Positions 11,150-21,760 are shown, counted from the stretch's first letter. The stretch: 64,000 nucleotides of DNA from Nematopogon swammerdamellus (GCA_946902875.1 OX336345.1:14601395-14665394), one strand, 5' to 3'. The notes: generated by a model not told the origin, from the sequence alone. A program made the numbers and translations.

Positions 11150-11754
11150 ATATAAAAGTACCTATAATTTGGGACAGAAGCAATATAGTGTTAGAAGAAA
11201 ACGTACAGACGAATCGAAAAACATTCATGTCTCCGCTGAGGTAGTGCCTGTGGGTAGTGCATCGCTATAATATCTGTGCTCACGGTGACTCTTGGTCCGG
11301 GTCGCTTCTCATCCTCAAATATGGTTGAGAGAGGGGATGGCTGGCCCTGGAGTGATGCTCGTGAACGGGTGCTGTTTGTGAGACTTGCCTTTTTTTAATG
11401 TTTTTTTTTTTATTGTTTATGTTATCTGAATGGCATACATATGTATACCACTTCCTTACCTGACTGCACAATTAGTTAACGCTTTAATAGGTACGATTAG
11501 TATCCCAATTTTATTAACCCATCGACAACTTATACTACTTTGTGGTATGTTTAATGTACTAACATTATTGAGTAGATACAAATTACGTATCAAAGTTTGA
11601 CAAAGGCTCTTTACACCTGATACACTTAAATAGTAAGTCTCTGTAGTCAGAACTCTCAGTAATATGGTTGGTTAATTCTTGCTCTCAGGCTGTATTTTCG
11701 ATAAACTACAAGCGATGTTATTATGTGGATAGTCACTAAAATACTAGTAACAAT
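11150..11754. other. intergenic, no gene
   Basis: Mixed AT-rich sequence with a poly(T) run near 11390-11420. No family recognised. Confidence 0.4.
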
Positions 11755-11771
11755 CATCATCATCGGTATCA

Positions 11772-11997
11772 TCAGCCTGTATCGGTCCACTGCTGGACAT
11801 AGGTACGCCACCACACGCAGTCTTCCGCTCTTCTCATCCATCCACTCCCGGTTACCTTTTTTAGGTTATCTGCCCATCTAGCTGGGGGGCGTCCCACGTT
11901 ACGTTTGCTTGTACGTGGCCTCCAGTCGAGCACTCGTCTATCCCATCGGTTATCGGGTCTACGACAGATGTGCCCAGCCCACTGCCACTTCAGCTGC
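11772..11997 (-). pseudogene. RTE-type LINE C-terminus, intact frame to stop
   Basis: The minus strand reads without interruption for about 75 codons: QLKWQWAGHICRRPDNRWD, then VLDWRPRTSKRNVGRPPARW, then GWMRRAEDCVWWRTYVQQW and a TGA stop (complement at 11772-11774). This is the conserved end of RTE-clade ORF2. A GATGATGATGATT tail follows the stop at once, as is usual for RTE 3' ends. Everything upstream (reverse transcriptase, endonuclease) is missing, so it is a dead-on-arrival 5'-truncated copy. The clean frame suggests it is younger than the RTE pieces at 1, 19535 and 42414. Confidence 0.85.
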
Positions 11998-11999
11998 TT

Positions 12000-12424
12000 A
12001 TTTTCTCAACAATATTTTACCACAAATCTATTTGTTATGGTACATAAGGCGTTTAACATACAAACACAACTCCTTGCCAAAATCTTTTAACAATACTATA
12101 ATTTTATGAAGAAAAATAAAAATAAAGTTGAGATTATAGAGTTAGGTCATTTTTTAAAAGGAGGGCCAGAATTACATGCGACTGTGGGCCCTCATTCGAC
12201 AACGGCACCACACAACATTTAAACAGCTCCAGCGAACATGTCCGACCGACTTAACGTCGACGACTCTTTCTCAGATTAATAAAAAAGCTATTTTTATTTT
12301 TTTGAGCTTTCGTCGAGCGGACTTTCTTGAGTTTTTCAACTTCAGTGAGCAAGGCACGAGCGGTTCGGCTAGCGTGTATGAAAATTATCGCGGACGTATA
12401 CATTATTATGTTAATTTCTTCAGA
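12000..12424. other. intergenic, no gene
   Basis: The open frame at 12176-12508 (+) is partly repeat-derived and unrecognised. Confidence 0.35.
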
Positions 12425-12530
12425 AAAAAATTTAACCCTATTACTAAGCCTTCTATCCGTCCGTCTGTCCTACCTTTTGAGCTGTATATTTTGAACCGTA
12501 ATAGGTAATCGGTTTGAATTTTCACAAAAT
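12425..12530 (-). repeat. LINE-G 3' fragment
   Basis: CCCTATTACTAAGCC followed by CCGTCCGTCTGTCC and GAGCTGTATATTTTGAACCG is the reverse complement of the LINE-G order seen at 1690-2172. Confidence 0.5.
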
Positions 12531-12544
12531 ATGTGTTAAGTACT

Positions 12545-12696
12545 ATAGCTTTTGCCCTTGGCTTCGCTCGCATCCTGAAGGTCCATTCTAAATATTGGTC
12601 AAATAATTTTTTAAATCGGATGAGTATTTTCGGATATTACCTCCTACATCCACACTTACAAACTTACAAACATTACCTCTTTATAATATTAGTGTA
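12545..12696. mobile_element. short GCCCGCG-related element (Helitron-like ends)
   Basis: TATAGCTTTTGCCCTTGGCT at one end and ATTACCTCTTTATAATATTA...GTGTAGA at the other. Reversed, it starts TCTACACTAATATTATAAAG and ends AAAAGCTATA, like a nonautonomous Helitron (5'-TC, 3'-CTRR-like). No hairpin was verified. Confidence 0.4.
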
Positions 12697-12782
12697 GATT
12701 ATGGCGGATAAATTAATAAACAATAATAAAAATCAATAAATTAAAAATTAAGAGGGGTCCTTATACAAGAATAGAATCGAAT

Positions 12783-12930
12783 AGTCCTCATTCAGTGTCG
12801 CCGGCACGGCCAATGGGAAACACTCACATGGCACCTAGTTCTGACAAGAACTAGGTATAATGGTCTGACATCACGGATGTAACAGGCGGTTTAATCAACC
12901 AAGTCAGTTACCACAAAAATAAAGGTATGG
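12783..12930 (+). repeat. SINE-A, degenerate copy
   Basis: GCCGGCACGGCCAATGGGAA, CATGGCACCTAGTTCT, GACATCACGGATGTAACAGG and GTCAGTTACCACAAAAATAA. Considerably diverged, with a local GAACTAGGT duplication. Confidence 0.65.
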
Positions 12931-13448
12931 ATTGTGCAAGTGAACGGGGGGAGAAAACATATTGTTTGATAAATAAAATTTGATAAAACTTACATTATAA
13001 TCATATTATAATATACTCCGACATACAAATACACAGAACATACATACATAGTATACAAACAAAAAAAAATTATTTAACATAAGTTGCGTTCATACTTCAC
13101 AGGCAAATCTTCTTAAAAAGAATAATCAGACAGGTATGTTACGTTTAATTTCACATTCTCGTGTCAGCATGTAACTTTCTCGTGTGTAACTTCGTGCAAT
13201 CAGCCGGCTCATCAGGCTAGCTTTAATGATTCAATCACCGGCTAGCCCGACATCATTAGTCATCTCGTCAGCGCTTTCATCGCGATCGGGCCGAGTTCAG
13301 CGGTCACGTAGATCTGAGATAACGTCTAACAATGAGTGGGAATCTTCGCTGATCGGTCTTCACTGAAAATATAAATAAGCTTTTGATAATAAATAATGCA
13401 TATCTATGCATTACACATTCTGCTTGAAGTGTCGAAGTGCATGTTACT
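12931..13448. other. intergenic, no gene
   Basis: No family recognised. Composition is near 45% GC around 13200-13330. Confidence 0.35.
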
Positions 13449-14010
13449 TTTTTTTATGAAATTCAGCATGTGTAGCTGTGCCGAGGGACAGTGCAGTCGA
13501 CAGAGCCAAATTCACCACCGATCGCAAAACCACCCTTAGTGAGTGAGAGGCAATACAATAGAATAGAATATAGTCATTTATTAAATCGTTCATACATTAT
13601 CATCACACATTGTAGCAACATACAGTTGTAGAATAGAAAGGGCGTAGGAGACTCTTCAGAACGTAACGACTGCCTCGGCCGATCGGACCGCTCTTTCGGC
13701 GAGTGCTTCACTCGGACGTTCCGTCCGGGTATAATCCAGTGCGTGGCTTCGTTAAACCACCCACGCAATTTATTTTGGCTACGCTCGCTATTTTCCCTCC
13801 CCGCGGCGTGAAGGTCGAGGACTACCTCCCTGCGCCGCGAGGCGTATCGGTCGAGGACGAAAGGACGGTGTAGGCGCAGCATATGGCCACTTGCCATTTG
13901 ATTGAATGTCTACAGATTGTTGCTGTTGTCTAGACTATTGATACGACGTTTGAAGAATACGGGTTAAAGGATACGGGAAATACACTCGCCGGAAGACAGT
14001 TTCACACCCT
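13449..14010 (-). pseudogene. CR1/Jockey-like LINE 3' end, split by an insertion
   Basis: The block GCTGTGCCGAGGGACAGTG at the left and ACACTCGCCGGAAGACAG at the right match the continuous minus-strand copy at 15205-15690 on both sides of 13551-13912. The T run at the left end is the complement of a poly(A). Protein similarity is mostly lost. It is called by alignment to its neighbour copy. Confidence 0.55.
13551..13912 (-). mobile_element. unknown insert carrying a 107-codon open frame
   Basis: It sits inside the CR1-like copy. On the minus strand it encodes an uninterrupted frame (13574-13897) including LRHRPFVLDRYASRRREVV-like basic segments (actual reading LHRPFVLDRYASRRREVV), RGWFNEATHWIIPGRNVRVK and SDRPRQSLRSEESPTPF. 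It ends in an ATTCTATTCTATTGTATTG tail, as a retroposed 3' end would. I do not recognise the protein. It may be the tail of a LINE or a SINE-like sequence that happens to be open. Confidence 0.4.
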
Positions 14011-14029
14011 AGAGGTGCTAAACGTAGTG

Positions 14030-14125
14030 TGCGGTATCGTGATGTAAGTTACACTGTTGCCGTAATAACTTATTACTCTGCTTACCCCGATCGTCTGGAT
14101 ACAGCGTATATGGTATGGCAGTAAA
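14030..14125 (+). repeat. LINE-C 3' fragment
   Basis: GTGTGCGGTATCGTGATGTA and CTCTGCTTACCCCGATCGTC match the last 100 bp of the 63230-63585 copy. Confidence 0.55.
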
Positions 14126-14244
14126 CTCTAAAATTTCATTAATGATTATTATATTCCTTTATTTCACTTTTTTTATATTAATTTTACATAGTTATATCAC
14201 CTATACTAAAAAGTAATAAAAACATACAAAAATTAAATAAAAAC

Positions 14245-14460
14245 GGTAATACCGCCGGCGCGGCGGGAGACAAACCTCCAAGCGCGCCGGCGGGTGCAGG
14301 CTGAGGCTACGGAGCTCTCCGGGACGACGCGAGACTATCTACGAGCGATAGGTGGTGGTACTAGACACGTAGGCAACCACCACCCCCATCCCGGAGAGTT
14401 CCGTATCCGCCGCGCACGGCGCTGCACCGGTAGCGGAGGCTGCAAGCGGGACACAGGGCC
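14245..14460. repeat. GC-rich inverted-repeat block, unknown family
   Basis: It is strongly GC-rich within AT-rich flanks. CGGAGCTCTCCGGGA (14310-14324) pairs with 14389-14403 with one mismatch. Inside it GGTGGTGGT (14351-14359) pairs with ACCACCACC (14376-14384), so a 94-nt cruciform or stem is possible. It ends ACACAGGGCCATTATTATTA. No protein is recognised in any frame. Confidence 0.45.
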
Positions 14461-14904
14461 ATTATTATTATCATTATTATATCGTTAAGATTACTTTTGA
14501 ATTTTTAACAAAACATCACAATTATTTACTATATTGCAATACAAATATTGCATTTCTAATCATAAAACACGATAGTAATAATGCACATCGATGCTAACTA
14601 GATAATTTGTATGTCGTCCCAGACTTCCTGTAAATTTGCTCACTTATCGAGTTATGCGCACTACTCTTGCACCTAACTTCACTCTGTACAACTAGTTCGG
14701 CTGGGTACTTGTGACTCTTATCACGGCAGCTTTAAAGTGATTACGGAAGCATTAGCGGTGATTATGAACATAATTTACTTTTAACAAGAAAACCTATTCA
14801 CTAGCAGGATATCGTGCACGATATTTCCAGTACCTATAGTAAAAGTACAGGTACGAGTAACTGCATGTAGACATACTTGCAAAGAGAGAATAATGATGGC
14901 TCGT
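14461..14904. other. intergenic, no gene
   Basis: AT-rich, no family recognised. Confidence 0.35.
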
Positions 14905-15095
14905 ACTGTGTAGACAGTGGCAAACACTTTTGTAAATGTAGACTACGTGGACGTAAAAAAAAGTATCCAGTGAAGTTTCTTGCCAGTTTTTCGATGTGGT
15001 AATCGAACTGGCTAAATGTTCTATGTTAGAATATGACGAATCCGAGTAAAGTGTACTGTCTATGGATAATGAATAAAATATTTACATATAGTTAT
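14905..15095 (+). repeat. LINE-E 3' UTR family copy
   Basis: GACAGTGGCAAACACTTTTG, GTATCCAGTGAAGTTTCTTG, GGTAATCGAACTGGC, GTAAAGTGTACTGTC and AATGAATAAAATATTTAC. This uninterrupted copy shows what was between the halves at 765-1300. Confidence 0.6.
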
Positions 15096-15104
15096 TTCGT
15101 AGGT

Positions 15105-15182
15105 GTGATGATGACCCATTATGTCAGCCCATCGCATCTGTTCCTGCCGGAGCTAGTTGCCATGTCAGTGCTTTCCTGTTGA
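15105..15182 (-). repeat. SINE-A partial copy
   Basis: TATGTCAGCCCATCGCATCT and GAGCTAGTTGCCATGTCAGT match the reverse of the SINE-A 3' body. Both ends are missing. Confidence 0.6.
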
Positions 15183-15204
15183 TCACGCCGGGTATTAGGC
15201 ATTT

Positions 15205-15690
15205 TTTATGTAAACCATCATGGGTGGCTGTGCCGAGGGACAGTGATTTTCGGCAGAGCCAAAATCACCTCTCCTCGCGAAACTACGCTCAGCAAGGCAA
15301 CGTACCAGCAAATCTGTTGAAACGTTTTCTAGCTTGTTATACGTTTTGAAGACCCGCTGTTTGAAAGTTTCGGAGACACGCTCGCCAGAAGACGTCCACA
15401 CCAATGCGACAGGAAACCGATTTTGAGAAACAATGTGTTCTCAAAAGCGCAATGTCAACACAAGAAGGGTGTTCGGTTTCTCTGCGACGAATGATACCGG
15501 ATATCATGGAATAACAATGCAAGTTTCTCAGCTCACTGACCCTACAAATCGTCTGTGCCTGAGCGACTCCAGACAATCAGTGAGTTTCGGGTCTCCAACA
15601 AGACGGACGGCCCGGTGCTGTATCGAGTCCAACGAAACCAGTAGATACTGCCTTCCCAGATGTACACCATCACCGGCCTAATCTACGATT
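15205..15690 (-). pseudogene. CR1/Jockey-like LINE, C-terminal reverse transcriptase region
   Basis: The minus strand encodes SLDSIQHRAVRLVGDPKL, then TDCLESLRHRRFVGSVS and a stop, after which reading continues in shifted frames. The pattern LDSIQxRAVRLVGDP...LxHRRxV is the domain following the thumb in CR1/Jockey-type ORF2 proteins, where it normally continues into SLSVFYRLYHGECSEEL. The same region is better kept at 22423-22930. The GGACAGTG block and T run at the left are the 3' end. Frameshifts and stops mark it as dead. Confidence 0.7.
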
Positions 15691-15716
15691 TGTACCACAT
15701 AATAAATAAATAAATA

Positions 15717-15829
15717 AAGGGAAGCACTGACATGGCACTTAGTTCACCCGGTGTTACATCAGGTGCTGACATCGCGGATGTTGTAGGTGATGTAGCCAGC
15801 CGTGTCAGTTTCCATAAAAAAAAAAAATA
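15717..15829 (+). repeat. SINE-A 3' portion
   Basis: AGGGAAGCACTGACATGGCA to GTGTCAGTTTCCATAAAAAA. It follows an AAATAAATAAATAAA run directly. Confidence 0.8.
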
Positions 15830-16457
15830 ATATGTAAGCCCAAGTAGTGTTGTACCGTTGAGAAGAACTACGCTATAGGATCTCTAGTTTTTTACACACT
15901 CATGCAATACAACTTCACATTTCAAAACCAAATGTTTGTCTAGCCTTCTATTCTAAGCATCCTGTGATTCTAAGCAAGCAACTGCCACTGTTTGAAATGA
16001 TCAACATAGCTGCAACTGACGCAACCTACGGCTCACGTGCAGCACAAACTAGTACAAACTAGAATATAAAGCTACGTACACACGCGAGCCGCTAACTGAT
16101 ATTCATCAAAAGGCTGTGACGAGACTCGCTATGAAGGCGAGTGTGTGAGGGAATGTCGGTGACATTTTAGTTAGACGGAACTCTTATAAGTCGTTATAGG
16201 TCATACAGGGTCGAGATGGGTCTAAAAGTTTCAAAATACGTTTATATTTTTAGTTGAGGACTTTCAGGAAACCTAAATGTAATAATAAATACAGGTCTAC
16301 TAAACACGACTGTGTCGTTGTGAAATATATCTAAAAACTTCGCAGGAGCTTTCAATTTATTTATTAATACATCGATATCTAACAATACGGACATATTTTA
16401 CATATGTACATTCATTACGTTTGTTATATCGTTCTTTTAAATTAATAATATATGAAT
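15830..16457. other. intergenic, no gene
   Basis: No repeat or gene recognised. Confidence 0.35.
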
Positions 16458-16891
16458 TTAAGACCCAGCGCTACCAAAATTCGGTTTCTCTTCTCTTCTC
16501 GGTCGGGATTAATGTTTCTCGTAAACCACTAAGTTTGGAGGACGTAATTGCAGAATCAGTAAATATGTAATTAGGACGTAATATTTAATAAAATTAATAA
16601 AACTCTCCTGGACGGGAACGAGAATTGTATTATTTATCTATTATGTGAGGTGAGGTGTGAGGTGACTATAACATGATGAACGGCACGGAAACATGGGTTT
16701 TCCGAATTTTCGAGAGCATAATTTGCAAATTGTTTCTATCGGGTCAAATAGATCCAATTGCGTTCGAGAATCCTTGTTGGGAAGCAGTATGTCTTGTAGA
16801 CAGCCACATATTTTTCGTAACATCAAACTCACATTGGTTTACGAGAAACACCAATCGGGAGAAACCGATTTTTGGTAGTGCTGCACCTTAA
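16458..16891. mobile_element. inverted-repeat element with TTAA at both ends
   Basis: TTAA at 16458-16461 and 16888-16891 bracket imperfect terminal inverted repeats (CAGCGCTACCAAAATTCGG against CAGCACTACCAAAAATCGG), continuing with shared CGGTTTCTC and TGTTTCTCGTAAACCA. Length is 434 bp. TTAA duplication is the piggyBac signature, so a nonautonomous piggyBac-like element is possible. The minus frame inside (16641-16832) contains two CxxC-like pairs but no recognised domain. Confidence 0.55.
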
Positions 16892-17457
16892 CAATTAAAT
16901 TGGCTAGCAATAGTTCATTCGTTGAATGTTTTTGTCACTATGCACTTCCCCATCATTACTGTAAATCGTTAACATCGCCTGGAACTTACGAAACCCCGAG
17001 TGAGCACGTCTCTGCAGGCGTGATATAGTTGCGTAGGCGCACTGGAGGCCAATCCAATAGCAGGAGAATCGAGTACGATATTTTGAATGTAATTTAATAG
17101 GTAGGTACATTGCGATCCCGTATAGTAATCCACATAGAGTAAAACGCTAATTCCGGAGGCGAATCACTAGCCCGATCGACAAATAGAGCTTTTTGTCTAT
17201 GTTGTGCTATGCGTCGGCGTTCGATAGTCGAAGTTAAGCAAACCGGGAGGGGTCAGAGTGAATAACCAGACCATTGAGTCTGGCTTCTGCACGGATTCCG
17301 CATAAATTGTATGTTTTTTTCATTATCTTACTAGGTGATAGATAACGGATTGATACAACACAGAATTAAGGTCAGTTGAAATCTCAATATTATTTTTTTT
17401 CGTTAAGTTCAGTATAGGGTTCATAAAGGTTCAAAAAAAATTAATATAGTTCATAAA
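16892..17457. other. intergenic, no gene
   Basis: No repeat or gene recognised. Confidence 0.35.
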
Positions 17458-17570
17458 GGGAAGCACTGTCATGGCACCTAGTTCACCATGGTGTGATGAG
17501 CTGACGTCACGGATGTTCGAGTATAAGGTGTTGGAGCCATCTATGTTAGGTTCCATTAAAAGAAATTAAA
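17458..17570 (+). repeat. SINE-A 3' portion, diverged
   Basis: AAAGGGAAGCACTGTCATGG, GACGTCACGGATGTTCGAG and GGTTCCATTAAAAG. It has an altered centre. Confidence 0.65.
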
Positions 17571-18299
17571 TGCCGCTTGGGAACGGCAATGTATGTATAA
17601 ATTTTACTGCAAATATCGAGTTCGATTCTTTATTCCCTTGCTACTGAATTGGCCTCTAGGACGACATATTCGCCAGACACGAGCGAGCAGTTAACTTTGT
17701 GTTTCATTGACAGTTTCACACTCTGATATTTAACTAAGCTATAAAGATAACGCGACGATTATCGAACGTTAGTCAATGATGAGCACATCACGTGCATCGA
17801 ACCTTTCCCATAATATGTTGTTCTATATAAACAAAGATCCAACATAAAGGTGGAGGGCCCGTCCGTCCTCTCGTCGCACCTCGCCGCGCGCCCATGAGAT
17901 GCTTCTACGCTCAGTAGATAGAATGCGATTTCTTCTGTAACTTCAAAATACAAACTTCAAATAAATAGTTTTCATGCTGTAAACACTGATGGACTACTTC
18001 AATATATGTATATATTTTTGTTAATTATAAATAGTTTGTTTAGAAATGTCGTCTCGGATAGAGCAAATTTCATATATTTCAGCTTATAAATTTTTATACA
18101 ACTAAATATTTTGTTTTCCAAAAAAAAATCGCTAATACTTCTAGCTAGGTTTTTATACCTGTAGAACCTTTTCAATGATATACAAGTCGACCTTTTGTAA
18201 AAATACATCTATTTTCAACTTCGACAATCAACAACCTTTTTTCGGACCTTCATTCTAATTTAGTTGAGAACGCCTGACTTTATTTATCCCTTACATGTT
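17571..18299. other. intergenic, AT-rich
   Basis: No gene seen. A short GC-rich patch lies at about 17850-17890. Confidence 0.35.
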
Positions 18300-18435
18300 G
18301 TTGCCTCCCAAACATCTATGTACATTCCAAGTGTTAATAAAATCGCTCTAGCCGTTCAGGAGCTACAGGCTGTTCGGCTGGCAACCGTATTTATTAGGGT
18401 CCGTGCCAGCGTCGTCGCTGGCTACGGAACCCTAA
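18300..18435 (+). repeat. LINE-G-like 3' end
   Basis: CGTTCAGGAGCTACAGGCTG, TTATTAGGGTCCGTGCC and CTACGGAACCCTAAAAG follow the LINE-G order without the GACA tract. Confidence 0.45.
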
Positions 18436-18479
18436 AAGTGCATGTTTTATACATATCTCTATTTTAGAAGGCAGATATG

Positions 18480-18840
18480 ACATCTGATCCTTAAATTCAT
18501 AAAAACCCAGGGCTACTTACTTCAGGAAGTACCTCCTTTTTCTTACATAAAAAGAATAATCGAAATCGGTCGACGTGGTTATTATATAATTATTCGTTCA
18601 TTTGTCATGCACACGCTTACGTAAATTTAAGATTTGATGATTTTCTCATGCATCCTATCATCTGAACTTAACTAAATTTATATGGCACCACCCTAAGGTA
18701 CCCCATTTTTATAATAATAAAAGATCATCAAAATCAGTTCACATGATAAAGAATTATCGCTGAACATACATACGAAAAAAAGATTTCGATGAATTTAGTA
18801 CCTCCTCCTTTTTTTGAAGTCGGTTAATAAAATACGAGTA
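18480..18840. repeat. moderately repetitive element ending in GAAGTCGGTTA
   Basis: TACCTCCTCCTTTTTTTGAA and GTCGGTTAATAAAATA are shared, in reverse, with 31196-31400 (TTTTTAACCGAATTCTTCAA). This terminus is frequent in lepidopteran repeats from general knowledge. Class unknown. Confidence 0.4.
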
Positions 18841-18860
18841 CAACACCTAAACGCACTTCC

Positions 18861-18928
18861 AAACACACACACACACAAACACACGCACGCACACACGCAG
18901 ACACGCACGTACGCACGCGCGCACACAC
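18861..18928 (+). repeat. (CA)n-rich microsatellite
   Basis: CACACACACACACAAACACA with interspersed GCA and CGCA units. Confidence 0.9.
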
Positions 18929-18929
18929 T

Positions 18930-19465
18930 CAATATGAATCATCATACTACACTACAGGATCATTCACTGACATTCCATATTATACGACTTTTCAGAAAAC
19001 AGTTTTAAGCTCTCTTTAAATAGTTTGAAATTGCCGACGCTAAAGTTTTTCTGCAAATAAAGGCAATGCATAATGAGATTTCCTACATAAGTATTACTTT
19101 CACTTATGTAACTGCTGTTATTTGGCTCTCAGACCACCACCGTTCATATGCAAGTATGTATCAGTCTCGCCATACAGCGAGATCCTCGGGACAATGAGCG
19201 ATGTCCGAGGATGCAGGAAGATTTCATTTCATTTAGTTTAATTTATTTACGTCAACGTTGTAAATTTTATTTTATTTTATCTCTACTAAACAACACATTT
19301 CCACGTAAAAAAAATAATTTGTTGTAGCATATATAGTTAAAAAAAAAATCTGCAAAGGCTGTCCTTTGCACTTTACATATTATGATAAATAATATATGGA
19401 AATACTTCATTGCTCTAAAACATTTTACAGAAAAAACACTATTTATATAATTTGCATTAGGTGCA
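18930..19465. other. intergenic, no gene
   Basis: AT-rich, no family recognised. Confidence 0.35.
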
Positions 19466-19512
19466 AAGGCAGACTTATCCGTTACAGATATTTCATCCAG
19501 TCAACCTTTGTA
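19466..19512 (-). repeat. LINE-D fragment
   Basis: GGCAGACTTATCCGTTACAG and CATCCAGTCAACCTTTG are the reverse of the 3153-3268 block. Confidence 0.45.
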
Positions 19513-19534
19513 TGTTTGAGAGTCGTATGTAGTG

Positions 19535-19678
19535 AAAGAAGTGGAGTGTGAGGGAAGTCGCCAGGTGGAAAGTCGGCAGAAAGCAGCTGTTCCGTACCGC
19601 TGAAAGCCGGGAGGACCGGAGGTATATGTCCAGCAGTCGACGCATGCACGCTGGCTGACTGAGTGATGTAGTGAAATG
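19535..19678 (+). pseudogene. RTE-type LINE C-terminal remnant
   Basis: GTCGCCAGGTGGAAAGTCGG and CAGCTGTTCCGTACCGCTGA, then GTATATGTCCAGCAG...CGCATGCACGCTGGCTGA, align with the fragment at the window start (KTPARW, then FRTAE, then EAYVQQ). The frame is broken. Confidence 0.6.
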
Positions 19679-19867
19679 TAAGTAGGTAGTAGAAAAAGAC
19701 TTGTGTGTGGGAATGTAAAATAAAATAAAATACTAAGTAGGTATGTAAGTTAATGGTTTTTTTTTTCTAGAACATTTGTTATGTCTTACCAGACGCAGTG
19801 ACTATTATAGCTCGTGTGCGAGAGCATAAGACAGATTTTCGAAATATTGCTAATCCACACTTTATTT

Positions 19868-20745
19868 ACTACTAGCTTTTGCCCGCGGCTTCGCTCGCGT
19901 AAAATTCGTATTTCAAAAGAAGAAAGTAAGTTGTTAAGGGAGAGGCCGAAGGAAAAAAAAACGATATTTTTCTCGAAGAAACTAAGTAACTAATGGCAAC
20001 GCCGAAGACCGAGCTCCGTTCAGGTCGAACGCCGAGCTGCGTTCGTGTAAACGATACTACATATATTATATCTAAGATAGCAAGTCATTAAAGGTTAGGC
20101 CCGAGGGCGGGAGAAGGTTTATCGTTTACCTGAATGCAGCTCGGCCTTCAGCCTCGCCCTTATATAAGGTGTTTCGTTGGTCATGTCAATAACTTCGGGA
20201 GGGTTACATACACACTCAAATAAACAGGTTACGCAAAAAAAATTATATGTTACTTATATTACACTTTTCGAGAAATTTAACAAAACATGTTTGCTACCTA
20301 AACATTAACCTGTGTGTAACAGTAGGTAACATGCATTGTACGGGGTCAATGACCAGACCATACTATGTTCAAACGCAGAACAACTGTTTGTTGTAAGTGA
20401 GTCACAAGGTCACTATGATTGGTTTTTACAGCTACTTTTTTTATTAAATTTTTTTGTTAGGAGAAAAGATGCTCCTATAAACATATGTTTTTTTTTGCGT
20501 AAAGTGTTTGTTTGTGTGCGTATGTAACCCTCCCGAAGTTATTGACATGACTAACGAAACACCTTATATACTTACTTTCATCGATAAGAATATCGTTAAC
20601 TACTAACTTGAACGAAGCTCGGCTTTCGGCCTCGCCCTTAGTTACTTACTTTCTTCTAGAAGGTTTATTGTTTACATACACGTAGCTCGCGGCCTTCCGC
20701 TTCGCTCTTAGTTCCTTACTTTCATCGAGAAGAATATCGTACAAA
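19868..20745. repeat. roughly 72-bp tandem units in inverted arrangement, GCCCGCG-type
   Basis: It begins CTAGCTTTTGCCCGCGGCTT. Units with CTTACTTTCATCGATAAGAA, ATCGTTAAC and GAAGCTCGGCTTTCGGCCTC occur at 20571-20644 and 20645-20714, with a third part-unit after that. Related units lie upstream at about 20100-20160 and, in opposite orientation, at about 19915-20050. An inverted-repeat element (20161-20570) interrupts the array. Confidence 0.5.
20161..20570. mobile_element. MITE with about 84-bp terminal inverted repeats
   Basis: TATATAAGGTGTTTCGTTGG at the left matches the complement of the right end with scattered differences over about 84 bp, including GTCATGTCAATAACTTCGGG and AGGGTTACATAC and ending near a poly(A) stretch. 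The target duplication is TA or TATA; the palindromic TATATA makes the border ambiguous. A duplicate of the right end plus flank is at 22267-22407. The frame inside (20336-20527) is unrecognised. Confidence 0.7.
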
Positions 20746-21196
20746 ATTCATAGATGTCTCTGTTCGTGCCTCTTAAACGTGTTATCTAGACCACCTATTT
20801 GTAACTGCCCCATTGATGTGCCGTCTTAACGAATAGGCAATTGTTGTTAGTGAACTTCGCGCGAGCGAAGCTTCTGGCAAAATATTTTAAATAGGAAAGT
20901 TCTTAGCTGAGATCCTTTGGTTTGAAAAAAAAAACCACATCCAAATAAATACAGACAGAAGCAGACGCAGTTCAAAGACTAACCGAGTACAGTGACCGAA
21001 AACATTTATATGTCTAGTACAGTGACCCGCTTCTACCATTGTAACTCAACGATTACCCCGCACGACGACGACGGACGGGGCAATTTTACTATTAAAGTCT
21101 ACATTAGAGTCAACTAGCAGCGGAGAGTTGCTCCAAGCCAGGCGTGACCTGTTATAGCTCTGGAGAACATTTTGTATATTTTTGTTATTGTTTATT

Positions 21197-21580
21197 TATC
21201 ATAGCTTTTGCCCGCGGCTTCGCTCGCGTGAAATTCGTATTAAAAAGAAGAAAGTAAGTAAGACCGCTACCGTAATTTTATTTCGGCGCGCGTAACAATT
21301 CGGTTTGAATGAGAGCCACATCTTAGCCTAACCGGAACAGAATTGTATTTAGCCTATCCTGTGTCCCGTATAATTATATGTGCTTGTACTAAGTTTCATC
21401 GAATTCGGATGATCGGTTTAAGAGTTATGGAGGAACATATACATACATACATTACATATAGAAAAGATTTCTAAAAATCGTCTAATAGTATCATCATAGA
21501 GTCTACGAACTCAGTATCTCATAAAACAAAGTAACTTACTCCATGACCATCCCTTACAGATTTATTATTAGTATTGATGA
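21197..21580 (-). mobile_element. GCCCGCG-type element F1, copy 2
   Basis: TAGCTTTTGCCCGCGGCTTC through GTAACTTACTCCATGACCAT to CCCTTACAGATTTATTATTA, the reverse of the copy at 10776-11147. It aligns end to end. Confidence 0.6.
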
Positions 21581-21594
21581 TATCTAGCCAGTAC

Positions 21595-21760
21595 CACAGC
21601 CAGTACACTGTGCTCAGATTTGTCATAGTTTATTTATATTGCAACATTCCGCCAGTTAGATTATCACAGAGAAGAAGAACTGACAAAAAACTTCACTAGA
21701 ATTTTTTTCAATATTTACTTAGTCTAATTTACAAAAAAAAAATTGCCACTACCTAAATAC
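21595..21760 (-). repeat. LINE-E 3' UTR family copy
   Basis: GTACACTGTGCTCAGATTTG, CAGTTAGATTATCACAGAGA, AAAAAACTTCACTAGAATT and ATTGCCACTACC match the reverse of 14905-15095. Confidence 0.55.
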
